Assembly (NCBI GenBank): GCA_025927545.1 | Contig: JAICLE010000008.1 | Location: 1 to 63,422 of the forward strand | Length of the DNA stretch: 63,422 nt | Reading direction: 5' to 3' | Source of the DNA: Gemmatimonadales bacterium | Lineage (GTDB): Bacteria; Gemmatimonadota; Gemmatimonadetes; Gemmatimonadales; GWC2-71-9 | In this document: in pieces, positions 1-7,899 of the stretch | How the letters are laid out: every line of letters begins with the position of its first letter | Position numbering within the stretch: the first letter of the stretch is position 1 | Program-made: the position numbers and the translations under genes | The notes under the pieces: model-generated | What the model saw: only the letters and a program-made list of their open reading frames with translations | Databases searched by the model: none | What the model was told of the DNA's origin: nothing

Positions 1-340
1 CCATGATGACGTAGTCGTTGGCCTTGTCCTGGGGAATGACGCCGCTGGCGACGGAGTCGACGACTGCGCGGGCCACGGCGGCCTGCGCCGGCCCGAACAT
101 CTGGACCGCCTGTCCGGCGCCCTTGATCGTGACCTTGTTGAACATCAGCGTATCCGGCTTCGCCGGCAGGTTCGGCGCGACGACAGCAAGCAGGGTCGTG
201 AACCCGTCCTTGTTGTTCGTGAGCGCGTTGCAGAAGGCCACGCCCGCGGGACCCGACTTGGACCCGATGATGAGGTCGATGTGCGCGATCTCGTTGCCAT
301 CGCCGACGAGCGATTCACCGATTGAGAAGTCCGCGGCCAT
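1..340 (-). CDS. fae: Formaldehyde-activating enzyme (Fae), 5' part
   Basis: The first 113 codons of a formaldehyde-activating enzyme are present; the 3' end lies outside the window. In methylotrophs and relatives Fae condenses formaldehyde with tetrahydromethanopterin to methylene-H4MPT in the cytoplasm. The family signatures are easy to read: [12 protein letters not shown] near residues 15-26, containing the catalytic His, then [19 protein letters not shown], then [10 protein letters not shown] and [14 protein letters not shown]. The family is usually about 165-170 residues. The start is set by a strong GGAGG six bases upstream of the ATG at 340. The preceding 295 bases (341-635) hold the promoter region of this gene and of the divergent small gene; I see no other gene there. 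The role here, methylotrophy or formaldehyde detoxification, cannot be decided without the neighbouring genes. Confidence 0.93.
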   Translation of the reverse strand, partial: MAADFSIGESLVGDGNEIAHIDLIIGSKSGPAGVAFCNALTNNKDGFTTLLAVVAPNLPAKPDTLMFNKVTIKGAGQAVQMFGPAQAAVARAVVDSVASGVIPQDKANDYVIM

Positions 341-635
341 ACCTGCCTCCATGTGCGATTTGGTGAAGAGCGAAAGGATTTGCCGAAACATTCGCAGCTC
401 GACGAGAGAGTGAGCCGGCAACTGGAGCGACGTGGACGGGAGCGAAGCCACGCGGTCCCGCAAGGCGGGTAGCTCGAACTGGGCAATGCAGCTCGTGCGT
501 AGAGGCCCCTAGTATGGCCGCCACCCATAGACCTGTCAAGGAGCCCGCCAGCGAGGCACGCCGGGCGATGCGCGATTGCAGTCGGCTCATTTTCGGTGTA
601 TATTCGGTGATCGGCAACCCGAACGCAAGTGGTTC

Positions 636-866
636 ATGACAAAGCGCTTAGTCCACAAGAAGCGCCCGCGTGAGCGGGCCAACCCATTCCAGGCTTACCT
701 CCGGCGGCTCCGGGCCGGCGGCCGCAGCAACATGTACGGCGCCATTCCCTACCTGATGCAGACGTTCGGGCTCGACCGCGAATCGGCCTTCCGAATCGTG
801 TGCGAATGGGTGGATCAGCAGGCGGAGGAGGCGGAAGAAAACCGGCAGTCGTCCTCCCGGCGCTGA
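636..866 (+). CDS. Small basic protein of unknown function
   Basis: A 76-residue protein with a Lys/Arg-rich N-terminus (MTKRLVHKKRPRER), a central segment NPFQAYLRRLRAGGRSNMYGAIPYLM, and an acidic glutamate-rich tail (DQQAEEAEEN). It has no signal peptide or membrane segment. It looks like a small cytosolic helical protein, possibly nucleic-acid binding given its basic start, but I do not recognise the family. An in-frame ATG at 576 exists; I chose 636 because the extra 20 residues look non-coding and lie in the shared upstream region with the divergent fae gene. Codon positions fit the GC-rich coding pattern of the neighbours. Confidence 0.55.
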   Translation: MTKRLVHKKRPRERANPFQAYLRRLRAGGRSNMYGAIPYLMQTFGLDRESAFRIVCEWVDQQAEEAEENRQSSSRR

Positions 867-1010
867 GGCGGCGGGGTCATCGCGTCTCGCCCCGGAGACG
901 GCCGCCCCTCCGCTCCGCGGCTCACCTCAGGAATTGCAACGCGTTACGTGCTGGCACGGCCCTCGCACATCGGGCGGGACGCTGTCTTCCCGTTCACAAG
1001 CGAGGCCACC

Positions 1011-1412
1011 ATGCACACCAGCATCATCGCGGGTTCGCTGATTGCCGCTCTGTCGCTCGCCGCACCGCTTCAGGGACAGCAGGTTGCCGCCGACGTCGTC
1101 ATCCGGACGGGTCCCGTCGCCGGCCATGTCGCAGTCAATGGCTACTCCACCTACCGGCGGCCGGTCACGGTGTACCGCCGGGCTCCCGCCCGGGTGATCG
1201 TGGTCGAGCGCATCGTGCGCGGTCAGCGTGGCCACGTTCGTGGCGCGTGGAAGGGCGGGTACCGCGCAGTGACGCTCTGGTATGGGGGCGGCAGGTATTA
1301 TGACCGGTACGTCCGCGGGTATCCGGGGCTGCGCGAAGTGGTGGTGTACGAACGGGCCGGCCACTTCTACCGCGTCGCGGATGGCGATGACGGCGGCCGC
1401 GGGAACGACTGA
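1011..1412 (+). CDS. Small secreted Arg/Tyr/Gly-rich protein
   Basis: A 133-residue exported protein. It begins with a clear signal peptide (MHTSIIAGSLIAALSLAAPL, cleavage after GQQVAA or nearby). The mature part is rich in Val, Arg, Tyr and Gly, with repeated short beta-like segments such as RVIVVERIVRG, YGGGRYYDRYVRGY and REVVVYERAGHFYRV. No catalytic motif is visible. The start at 1011 directly precedes the signal sequence; an in-frame upstream start at 948 would put a polar 21-residue extension before it and is less likely. A strong hairpin terminator follows 33 bases after the stop, so this is probably a single-gene transcript. Function unknown, probably an envelope or periplasmic structural protein. 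Confidence 0.7.
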   Translation: MHTSIIAGSLIAALSLAAPLQGQQVAADVVIRTGPVAGHVAVNGYSTYRRPVTVYRRAPARVIVVERIVRGQRGHVRGAWKGGYRAVTLWYGGGRYYDRYVRGYPGLREVVVYERAGHFYRVADGDDGGRGND

Positions 1413-1445
1413 CCACCCTTCCTGGTTCGGCCCGGTTCCACGATG

Positions 1446-1472
1446 GATATCCCCGCTTCCGGCGGGGATATC
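1446..1472 (+). terminator. Intrinsic terminator hairpin
   Basis: A perfect 11-bp stem, GATATCCCCGC pairing with GCGGGGATATC, closes a 5-base loop TTCCG. A weak T-containing tail (TGCGTTTG) follows. It lies just after the small secreted-protein gene and before the large peptidase/propeller gene. Confidence 0.75.
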
Positions 1473-1555
1473 TGCGTTTGGGGTGTGCGCTGAATCACGG
1501 CAAGGGCGTCAATCGAAGACATAATGGGAGTCCGAGACAGAGAGGCAGGCTCGCC

Positions 1556-4500
1556 GTGGCACGTCCCGCATACAGCTCCGCCTCAGCCAGGCTGATGGCG
1601 GGGCTGCTCGTCGGCCTGGGCTTTCTCGCCGGCCGCCCCGCGCACGCCCAGTACTTCGGCCAGAACAAGGTCCAGTACGACAACTTCAAATTCAAGACGC
1701 TCCGGACCGAGCACTTCGACCTCTACTTCTATCCCGAAGAGCGTGAGGCCGCGGGGATCGCGGCCCGCATGGCCGAGCGATGGTACGCGCGGCTCGCGAC
1801 GGTCTTCCATCACGAGCTCCGCGGGCGTCAGCCGCTCATCCTCTACGCGACGCAGCCGCAGTTCGAGCAGACCAACGTGGTCAGCGGGATCGCGGAGGGT
1901 ACGGGCGGCGTTACCGAAGCGCTGCGCCGGCGGATCGTCCTGCCCACCGGGGGCACCCTCGGCGACCTGAACCACGTGATCGGCCACGAGCTGGTGCACG
2001 CCTTCCAGTACGACGTGACCGGCGGCGGATCCTACGGCGGCATGCCGGGCGCCACCAACCTGCCGCTCTGGTTCATCGAGGGGATGGCGGAGTACCTCTC
2101 GCTCGGGCCCGAAGCGCCGCTCACGGCGATGTGGATGCGCGGGGGGCTGCAGGACACCACGCGTGACTCGCTGCCGACCTACCAGCAGCTCACCGATCCC
2201 CGGTTTTTCCCGTACCGCTACGGACAGGCGCTCCTGGCCTACGTGGGCGGCACCTATGGCGACGACCGCATCGGCGAGCTCCTGCGATCGTCCGCCCGGT
2301 TCCGCACCACCGACCAGGCCATCCGCGGCGTGCTGAGCCTCACGCCCGATCAACTGGTGGCCCGCTGGCATGCGGCCACGCATGCGGCCTACGATCCGCT
2401 CCGCGCACGCACCGAAACGCCGGATCGCTACGGGCCGAAGCTCGTGGGCGTGAAGGAGAGCGATCTGGGCCAGTACAACCTCGCGCCCTCGCTCAGTCCC
2501 GATGGCAGCCGCATGCTCTTCTTCTCGGACCGCGGCCTCTTCTCGATCGACCTGTACCTAGCGGATGCGAGGACGGGGAAAGTGGAGCGGCAGATCACCC
2601 GGACCGCGCTGGACCCGCACCTGCAAAGCCTGCAGTTCATCGAGTCCGCCGGCACCTGGTCGGGCGACGGGCGGCAGTTCGCCTTTGCCGGGATCTCGTC
2701 CGGGCGCCCGGTGCTCGACCTCTACGACGTGGCGCAGCACAAGGTCGCCCGCGAAATCAAGTTCCCGCAGCTCGGCGAGATCATCAACCCGAGCTGGGCG
2801 CCGGATGGAAGCGCCATCGCCTTTTCGGCCAACGTGGGGGGGCTCACCGATCTCTACGTCTACGACCTGAAGGCCGACTCGCTGGAGCGGCTCACCCGCG
2901 ACCCGTTCGCGGATCTGCAGCCCGCCTGGTCACCGGACAGCCGGAGCATCGCATTCGCGACCGACCGGTTCACGACCCGGCTGGATGACCTGGCCATCGG
3001 ACCCTACACCCTCGCGGTGCTGGACCGCGCAAGCGGGCGCATCACCCGGGTTCCGGGGTTCAGCGGGGCCAAGCACCTGAACCCCCAATGGTCACCCGAC
3101 GGCGCGAGTCTGTTCTTCCTGTCCGATCCCGACGGGATCACGAACGTGTATCGCGTTCGGCTGGCGGACGGTGAGCTGCGTCAGGTCACCAACCTGTTCA
3201 CCGGCGCCAGCGGGATTACCGAGACGAGCCCGGCGATCAGCGTCGCCGCGCAGTCAGGCCGGCTGGTCTACAGCGTCTTCCGCACCAACGGCTACGAGCT
3301 CTACGCCATCGACAGCGCCGAGACTCTGGCCGGCAGGACGCCCCCGCCGCCGTCGGCCGGCGGTGCCCAACTGCTGCCGCCGCGCGAGCGCGCGAGCGCG
3401 CAGCTCGTGCAGTTGCTGAACGACCCGGTGACCGGTCTCCCGCCCCGGGACACCACTTTCGGGGTGCAGCCGTATCGCCCGGGACTCTCGCTGACCTACA
3501 TCGGGCAACCGTCGCTGATCGCGGGATCCAGCCAGTTCGGGACCTACGTGGGCGGCGGTGCGTCGCTCTACTTCAGCGACGAGCTCGGCAATCGCAATCT
3601 GATCACCGGCCTCCAGGTGAACGGGGGGTTGAAGGACATCACCGCGCTGCTCGCCTACCAGAACGTCTCGCACCGGCTCAACTGGGGGGCGGTGGTCCAG
3701 CAGGTGCCGTATGTGACCGGGGGCTTCGCCGCGGGGACGACCACGCTCAACGGCCAGCCGGTCTACGTCGAGCAGGAGTTGCTCCAGCGGCAGACCAACC
3801 GCGACTTGCAGCTGCAGCTCGCATATCCGTTCAACACCGCGCAACGGATCGAGTTCGCCGCGGGATACACCAACATCTCCTTCGATACCGAGCTCCACAC
3901 GAACGCGTTCGACGTCTCCGGGGCGCAGGTGCTGGACGAGAAGCAGGACCTGCCGGCCGGCGACGCGCTCAACCTCGGCCTGGCGAGCGCCGCGCTGGTC
4001 TATGACAACTCGATATTCGGGGCCACCGGCCCGATTCTCGGACAGCGGTACCGGCTCGAGGTCAGCCCCACCGTGGGATCGCTCGGCTTCGTCAGCGCGC
4101 TCGCCGACTACCGCCGTTATTTCTTCCTGCCGGCCCGCCCGTTCACCCTGGCGACCCGCCTGCTGCACTACGGCCGCTACGGCGCCGACGGCGAGGACCC
4201 CCGGCTCCAGCCGCTCTTCCTCGGGTACCCCGGACTGGTGCGCGGGTATCATGTCGGGTCGTTTGCCGCCTCCGAGTGCCACGCGCCGGCGTCGGACCCG
4301 AACGCCTGCCCCGTGTTCGACCAGTTGCTCGGCAGTCGGATGGCGGTGGGCAACATCGAGCTTCGTTTCCCGCTCCTCGGCGTCCTCGGCCTCGGCTCGG
4401 GCTACTACGGGGCGTTGCCGCTCGATTTCCTGGTCTTCGGCGATGCCGGACTCGCGTGGGACACCAGCCACGAGCCCAAGCTTACCGGTGGCGACCGCCA

Positions 4501-4636
4501 GGCGGTCTACAGTGCGGGGGCCGGGCTCCGGTTCAACCTGTTCGGCTTTGCGGTGCTCGAAGCGGACCTGGTCCATCCATTCCAGCGGCCCGACAAGAAC
4601 TGGGTCTGGGAGCTGAATCTGCAGCCCGGGTTCTAA
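1556..4636 (+). CDS. Secreted HELVH metallopeptidase / TolB-like propeller / outer-membrane barrel protein
   Basis: A roughly 1026-residue chimeric envelope protein. After a signal peptide (hydrophobic MAGLLVGLGFLAG, then PAHA before QYFGQ) comes a zinc-peptidase-like region with HELVHAFQY at about residues 144-152 and a downstream FIEGMAEYLSLG that supplies the likely third ligand, as in gluzincins. The middle (about 300-590) has repeated TolB/PD40-type blades: LSPDGSRMLFFSD, WSGDGRQFAFAG, WAPDGSAIAFSA, WSPDSRSIAFAT and WSPDGASLFFLS. The C-terminal third is a BamA/surface-antigen-like beta barrel ending in Phe (NLQPGF). I chose GTG 1556 because a purine-rich AGAGGCAGG precedes it and it gives a normal signal peptide; an ATG at 1478 would add 26 polar residues. 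A role in outer-membrane proteolysis or assembly is inferred only. Confidence 0.85.
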   Translation: MARPAYSSASARLMAGLLVGLGFLAGRPAHAQYFGQNKVQYDNFKFKTLRTEHFDLYFYPEEREAAGIAARMAERWYARLATVFHHELRGRQPLILYATQPQFEQTNVVSGIAEGTGGVTEALRRRIVLPTGGTLGDLNHVIGHELVHAFQYDVTGGGSYGGMPGATNLPLWFIEGMAEYLSLGPEAPLTAMWMRGGLQDTTRDSLPTYQQLTDPRFFPYRYGQALLAYVGGTYGDDRIGELLRSSARFRTTDQAIRGVLSLTPDQLVARWHAATHAAYDPLRARTETPDRYGPKLVGVKESDLGQYNLAPSLSPDGSRMLFFSDRGLFSIDLYLADARTGKVERQITRTALDPHLQSLQFIESAGTWSGDGRQFAFAGISSGRPVLDLYDVAQHKVAREIKFPQLGEIINPSWAPDGSAIAFSANVGGLTDLYVYDLKADSLERLTRDPFADLQPAWSPDSRSIAFATDRFTTRLDDLAIGPYTLAVLDRASGRITRVPGFSGAKHLNPQWSPDGASLFFLSDPDGITNVYRVRLADGELRQVTNLFTGASGITETSPAISVAAQSGRLVYSVFRTNGYELYAIDSAETLAGRTPPPPSAGGAQLLPPRERASAQLVQLLNDPVTGLPPRDTTFGVQPYRPGLSLTYIGQPSLIAGSSQFGTYVGGGASLYFSDELGNRNLITGLQVNGGLKDITALLAYQNVSHRLNWGAVVQQVPYVTGGFAAGTTTLNGQPVYVEQELLQRQTNRDLQLQLAYPFNTAQRIEFAAGYTNISFDTELHTNAFDVSGAQVLDEKQDLPAGDALNLGLASAALVYDNSIFGATGPILGQRYRLEVSPTVGSLGFVSALADYRRYFFLPARPFTLATRLLHYGRYGADGEDPRLQPLFLGYPGLVRGYHVGSFAASECHAPASDPNACPVFDQLLGSRMAVGNIELRFPLLGVLGLGSGYYGALPLDFLVFGDAGLAWDTSHEPKLTGGDRQAVYSAGAGLRFNLFGFAVLEADLVHPFQRPDKNWVWELNLQPGF

Positions 4637-4674
4637 GCGTTTGCATTCGGTCGCCGGCGGGCGTTCATTCCCTC

Positions 4675-7260
4675 ATGCACCCGCCGCGCGACCACCATCT
4701 TCCCCCCGATCCCGACGCCTACCGACACGCGCCCCACGCCACGGGTCGCGTCATCGTCATCGCCCCCACGCGCGCGGCGTGCGAGACGATCGAGCTGGCG
4801 CTCGGCCTGCACCTCGAGACGCTGCTCGAGCGCGAGCACGGCGAGGAGATCCGCGAGCTCGCCGGGTCCGGCAAGGGGTTCGGAATCGTGGCCGGTACCG
4901 GCACCGGCAAGACGCTCGCCATCCGGCCGATTGCTGAATCCATCCTCCAGGAGCCGCTCGACGTCGGCGTCGTGAACCGGGAACGCGAGGCCACGCCCGA
5001 CACCCCCAACTGGAATGTCGTCATCGTTACGACCGGGATCGCCCGGCGGTGGTTCCAGGACGATCTCATCACCGGCCGCGACACCGTCATCGTGGACGAG
5101 ATCCACCAGACCTCGGCCGAGCTGGAGCTGTGCCTGGCACTCGGCAAGCGGGCCGGCTGCCGCTTCATCTGGCTCAGCGCGACCGTGGATCCTGCTTTCT
5201 ACGCACGCTACCTCGAGAGCGCGGACGTGCTGGCTACCCAGGCGTTCGACCCCAAGCTCAAAGCCAAGGTGCAGGTCCTGCCGCAGAAGCCCGACGAGTT
5301 CCTGAACGAGCGCTACATCCGGCACATCATCAAGGAAAAGCGCGGCGTTGCGGTGTTCCTGCCGACCCGCGCCGAGGTGGAGCGGCTGGGCGCCGAGCTG
5401 GGCGAGCAGTGGAAGCGGCTCAGCACCGCCTTCTACCATGGCGGCGAGCCGATCCGGGTCATCCGCCCCTTTCTCGAGGGCGACGTGGAGCGGCCGTTCC
5501 TCCTGGCGATGACCGCCGCGGGCCAGTCGGCGCTCAACGTGCCCGGGCTCGACACCGTGATCATCTACGACGCGCGCTACGGCAACGTCGTGGAGCGGGG
5601 CCGGAACGTGCTGCACCGGCTCTATCTCGGTTCCAACGAGATTCTCCAGATGGCCGGGCGGGTGCACGGACGAGTGCCGCACGGCGAGGTCGTGATCTTG
5701 AGCGACCGGGACCTCGTCTTCGACCAGCTCCGCCCGACGCCGCCCGAGTTCCAGCTCGCGGGCGACGCCGAGCGGGTGGCCCTCACCTGCGCCGCGCTGG
5801 GCGTGGACGCGCGCGATCTCGAGCTGCCGGTGCCGCTCGACCGGACCGCCTACCGCCGCACGCTCGCGCTGCTGACCAGCCGGGGGCTGGTGGAGGATGG
5901 ACGGCTCACCACCTACGGGCGCGCGGTCGAGGCGATGCCCGTGGAACGGGCGTGGGGGGAGCTGCTGGTCCACGCCGATGCCGCGCTGCTCCCCATCGTG
6001 GCGGTCTGCTCGAACATCGACTCGCTCCACCGGATGACGCGAGAAGAGCGCGACCTGCACGGCGTCGTGGTGAACGGGAGCGACCATCTGACCGCCTACA
6101 ATCTCTACGCCGAGGCGGTGAACCAGCACGGCTACGTCGGACAGGTGTACGGCCTGCCGAGGCACCTGTTCGAGGACGGCCTGGCGGAGTGGGCCGAGCG
6201 ACGTGGCGTGCTGGTGAAGGCCATCGAGGACGCGGCGTTGGGCACGGCCTCGGTGTACCGCTCGCTCGAGCTGCCGCTCCCCAAACAGCTTCCCTATGCC
6301 TCGAAGGAGATCCGGAAGGCCTGGGCCGATCTGCTCGCGCGGTTCATGCCGTTCGACGTCGTCATCGACGAGCACACCGTGGATGGGCAGGAGGCGCGGG
6401 TCTCGAAGACTTCGGTCGCGGGAAGCTGGGGGGCGGTGGCCGGGGTTCTCCGTTTCTTCGCCGACCGGTTCGGCGTTCCGCGCGCCGGCATCGAGGGCAC
6501 CACCCTGTCCTACGACCTGGTGCGGGAGCACGCCAGGTTGGGCCCCTCGCGCGTCGTGCTCACTGGCCCGCGGAAGCAGCAGGGCCTCGCCGTCGAGCGA
6601 CGGCGCTCGTACTTCGGATTCGACCTCGACACCGAGGTGGAGCCCCTCCGGGGAGAGCTCCCGGCAGCGCTGCGCGACGACGCCCGCGACGTGCTGGCGG
6701 GCGCCCTAATGGCGGGCGAGACCCCGCATCCCGACCAGGGCCGCGTCAGGCGCGCCGTCGAGGCGCTCGACGAGTTGTGGCGCCGCTCGGGCGGAACGCT
6801 CGCGGCGGCGGCGCCGGCGTCCGTCCGGGCGCTCGTGCGCGCCCAGCTCGAGCTGGTCGGGAGTTGGGACGACTTCCTGCACACGCGGATCGTGGTGGAC
6901 CCCGCGGGACTGGTGGACCCCGCCATCCGCGAGCGGCTCGAGGCGCTCCCGGCGATGGTCCGGCTCCGCGGCGACGCGGTGCCGGTGGACTACGAGCTGG
7001 CCGACGGAACGGGAGTGGCGCGGATCCGGCTCCGCGAAGGACAGGCCAAGCGGCTCCGGGCCGACGAGCTGCCGCCATTCGACCGGCCACTCCGCTTTGC
7101 CGTCTGGCGCGGCAGGCACGCGCCGGTCCTCGCCGATACGCTCCCCGAGCTGCAGGCCGAGCTGAAGCGCGCCCCGCGGGCACCGCGCCACGAGCGCGAA
7201 GGCGAACCGCGGCGACCCCGCCGCGGGCCCCACCGCCATCAGCCTGGCCGCCGCCGCTGA
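4675..7260 (+). CDS. DEAH-box (HrpA/HrpB-like) ATP-dependent helicase
   Basis: An 861-residue superfamily-2 helicase. Walker A is AGTGTGKT (residues about 73-80), the DEAH motif is DEIH (about 141-144), motif III is LSATVD, and motif VI is QMAGRVHGR. This identifies a nucleic-acid-dependent ATPase of the DEAH class, which unwinds RNA or remodels RNPs in HrpA/HrpB relatives. After the two RecA-like lobes, a winged-helix/ratchet-like region and a long unfamiliar C-terminal part lead to a very basic tail (RRPRRGPHRHQPGRRR). It is shorter than E. coli HrpA (about 1300 residues) and closer to HrpB in length. The ATG at 4675 lies 38 bases after the previous stop. The 177 bases after the stop (7261-7437) show no gene. 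The substrate is unknown. Confidence 0.85.
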   Translation: MHPPRDHHLPPDPDAYRHAPHATGRVIVIAPTRAACETIELALGLHLETLLEREHGEEIRELAGSGKGFGIVAGTGTGKTLAIRPIAESILQEPLDVGVVNREREATPDTPNWNVVIVTTGIARRWFQDDLITGRDTVIVDEIHQTSAELELCLALGKRAGCRFIWLSATVDPAFYARYLESADVLATQAFDPKLKAKVQVLPQKPDEFLNERYIRHIIKEKRGVAVFLPTRAEVERLGAELGEQWKRLSTAFYHGGEPIRVIRPFLEGDVERPFLLAMTAAGQSALNVPGLDTVIIYDARYGNVVERGRNVLHRLYLGSNEILQMAGRVHGRVPHGEVVILSDRDLVFDQLRPTPPEFQLAGDAERVALTCAALGVDARDLELPVPLDRTAYRRTLALLTSRGLVEDGRLTTYGRAVEAMPVERAWGELLVHADAALLPIVAVCSNIDSLHRMTREERDLHGVVVNGSDHLTAYNLYAEAVNQHGYVGQVYGLPRHLFEDGLAEWAERRGVLVKAIEDAALGTASVYRSLELPLPKQLPYASKEIRKAWADLLARFMPFDVVIDEHTVDGQEARVSKTSVAGSWGAVAGVLRFFADRFGVPRAGIEGTTLSYDLVREHARLGPSRVVLTGPRKQQGLAVERRRSYFGFDLDTEVEPLRGELPAALRDDARDVLAGALMAGETPHPDQGRVRRAVEALDELWRRSGGTLAAAAPASVRALVRAQLELVGSWDDFLHTRIVVDPAGLVDPAIRERLEALPAMVRLRGDAVPVDYELADGTGVARIRLREGQAKRLRADELPPFDRPLRFAVWRGRHAPVLADTLPELQAELKRAPRAPRHEREGEPRRPRRGPHRHQPGRRR

Positions 7261-7437
7261 GCGCGCTCGCGTGGGCCTCGCCGGCTGTGCAGACCGGCTC
7301 GCGGCCGACGTCCTGAAAGGATCGGCGGGCAAGTCGCCTGCCTCGAGCGCCCGCGCGGCGCGCCGGCGGGTCGATGTCCGAGTGCGAAGCAGCGCACGCA
7401 GTTACTGAAACTCCTCGGCTCCGGGCCCCGTATCCTG

Positions 7438-7899
7438 ATGAACATGCCAGACACGCTGCCACTCGGATCGCTGCCCTCGGTCTTTTCACCGCTCGCCAAG
7501 GCCCTGCTCGACGGCTTCAGCGAGGGCGTCATCGTGTTCGACGTCGAGGGCCGTCTGCTCTACGCCAACCAGCCCGCGCGTGACGCGCTCGCGGGCATGG
7601 ACCTGCACGAGGACGCTCCCGACCTTCTGCCCCGGCTGGCTGCGCTCGGCGGCCGCCTCCGGCCACTCAGGGTCGGTGCGCTCGAGCTCGGCGAGGCGAT
7701 GTTCATTCCAGGCATCGAAGGTCCCACTACGCTGGCGGACCGGGAAAAGGAGGCTATCGTCAAGACGCTCGACGCGAACAACTGGAAGCTCGCCGAGACG
7801 GCCAGACACCTGGGCATCAGCCGGACCACCCTCTGGCGCCGTCTCAAGGCGTATGGGCTACACCGAGACGGCCGGAGCAAATGGGCGCAATCTTCGTAA
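7438..7899 (+). CDS. PAS-like sensor with Fis-type helix-turn-helix
   Basis: A 153-residue DNA-binding protein. The N-terminal half has a short PAS-like segment (ALLDGFSEGVIVFDVEGRLLYANQPA, about 22-47). The C-terminal part is a Fis/NtrC-type helix-turn-helix: LADREKEAIVKTLDANNWKLAETARHLGISRTTLWRRLKAYGL at about 99-141. No AAA+ domain lies between them, so this is a small orphan regulator rather than a full sigma54 activator. A second ATG at 7444 is equally possible. The last 19 bases overlap the start of the downstream barrel gene, suggesting coupled translation and perhaps that it regulates that operon. The ligand or signal is unknown. Confidence 0.8.
   Translation: MNMPDTLPLGSLPSVFSPLAKALLDGFSEGVIVFDVEGRLLYANQPARDALAGMDLHEDAPDLLPRLAALGGRLRPLRVGALELGEAMFIPGIEGPTTLADREKEAIVKTLDANNWKLAETARHLGISRTTLWRRLKAYGLHRDGRSKWAQSS

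Noticed and set aside
315-617. Minus-strand frame of 100 codons upstream of and overlapping fae
   Set aside because: It overlaps the fae start in another frame, has no ribosome binding site and no recognisable domain.
1478-1555. Upstream ATG start for the peptidase/propeller/barrel gene
   Set aside because: It adds 26 polar residues before a normal signal peptide and lies close to the terminator; GTG 1556 has better context.
4633-6531. 632-codon minus frame opposite the helicase
   Set aside because: Antisense to Walker A/DEIH-containing coding sequence, biased composition, no family resemblance.
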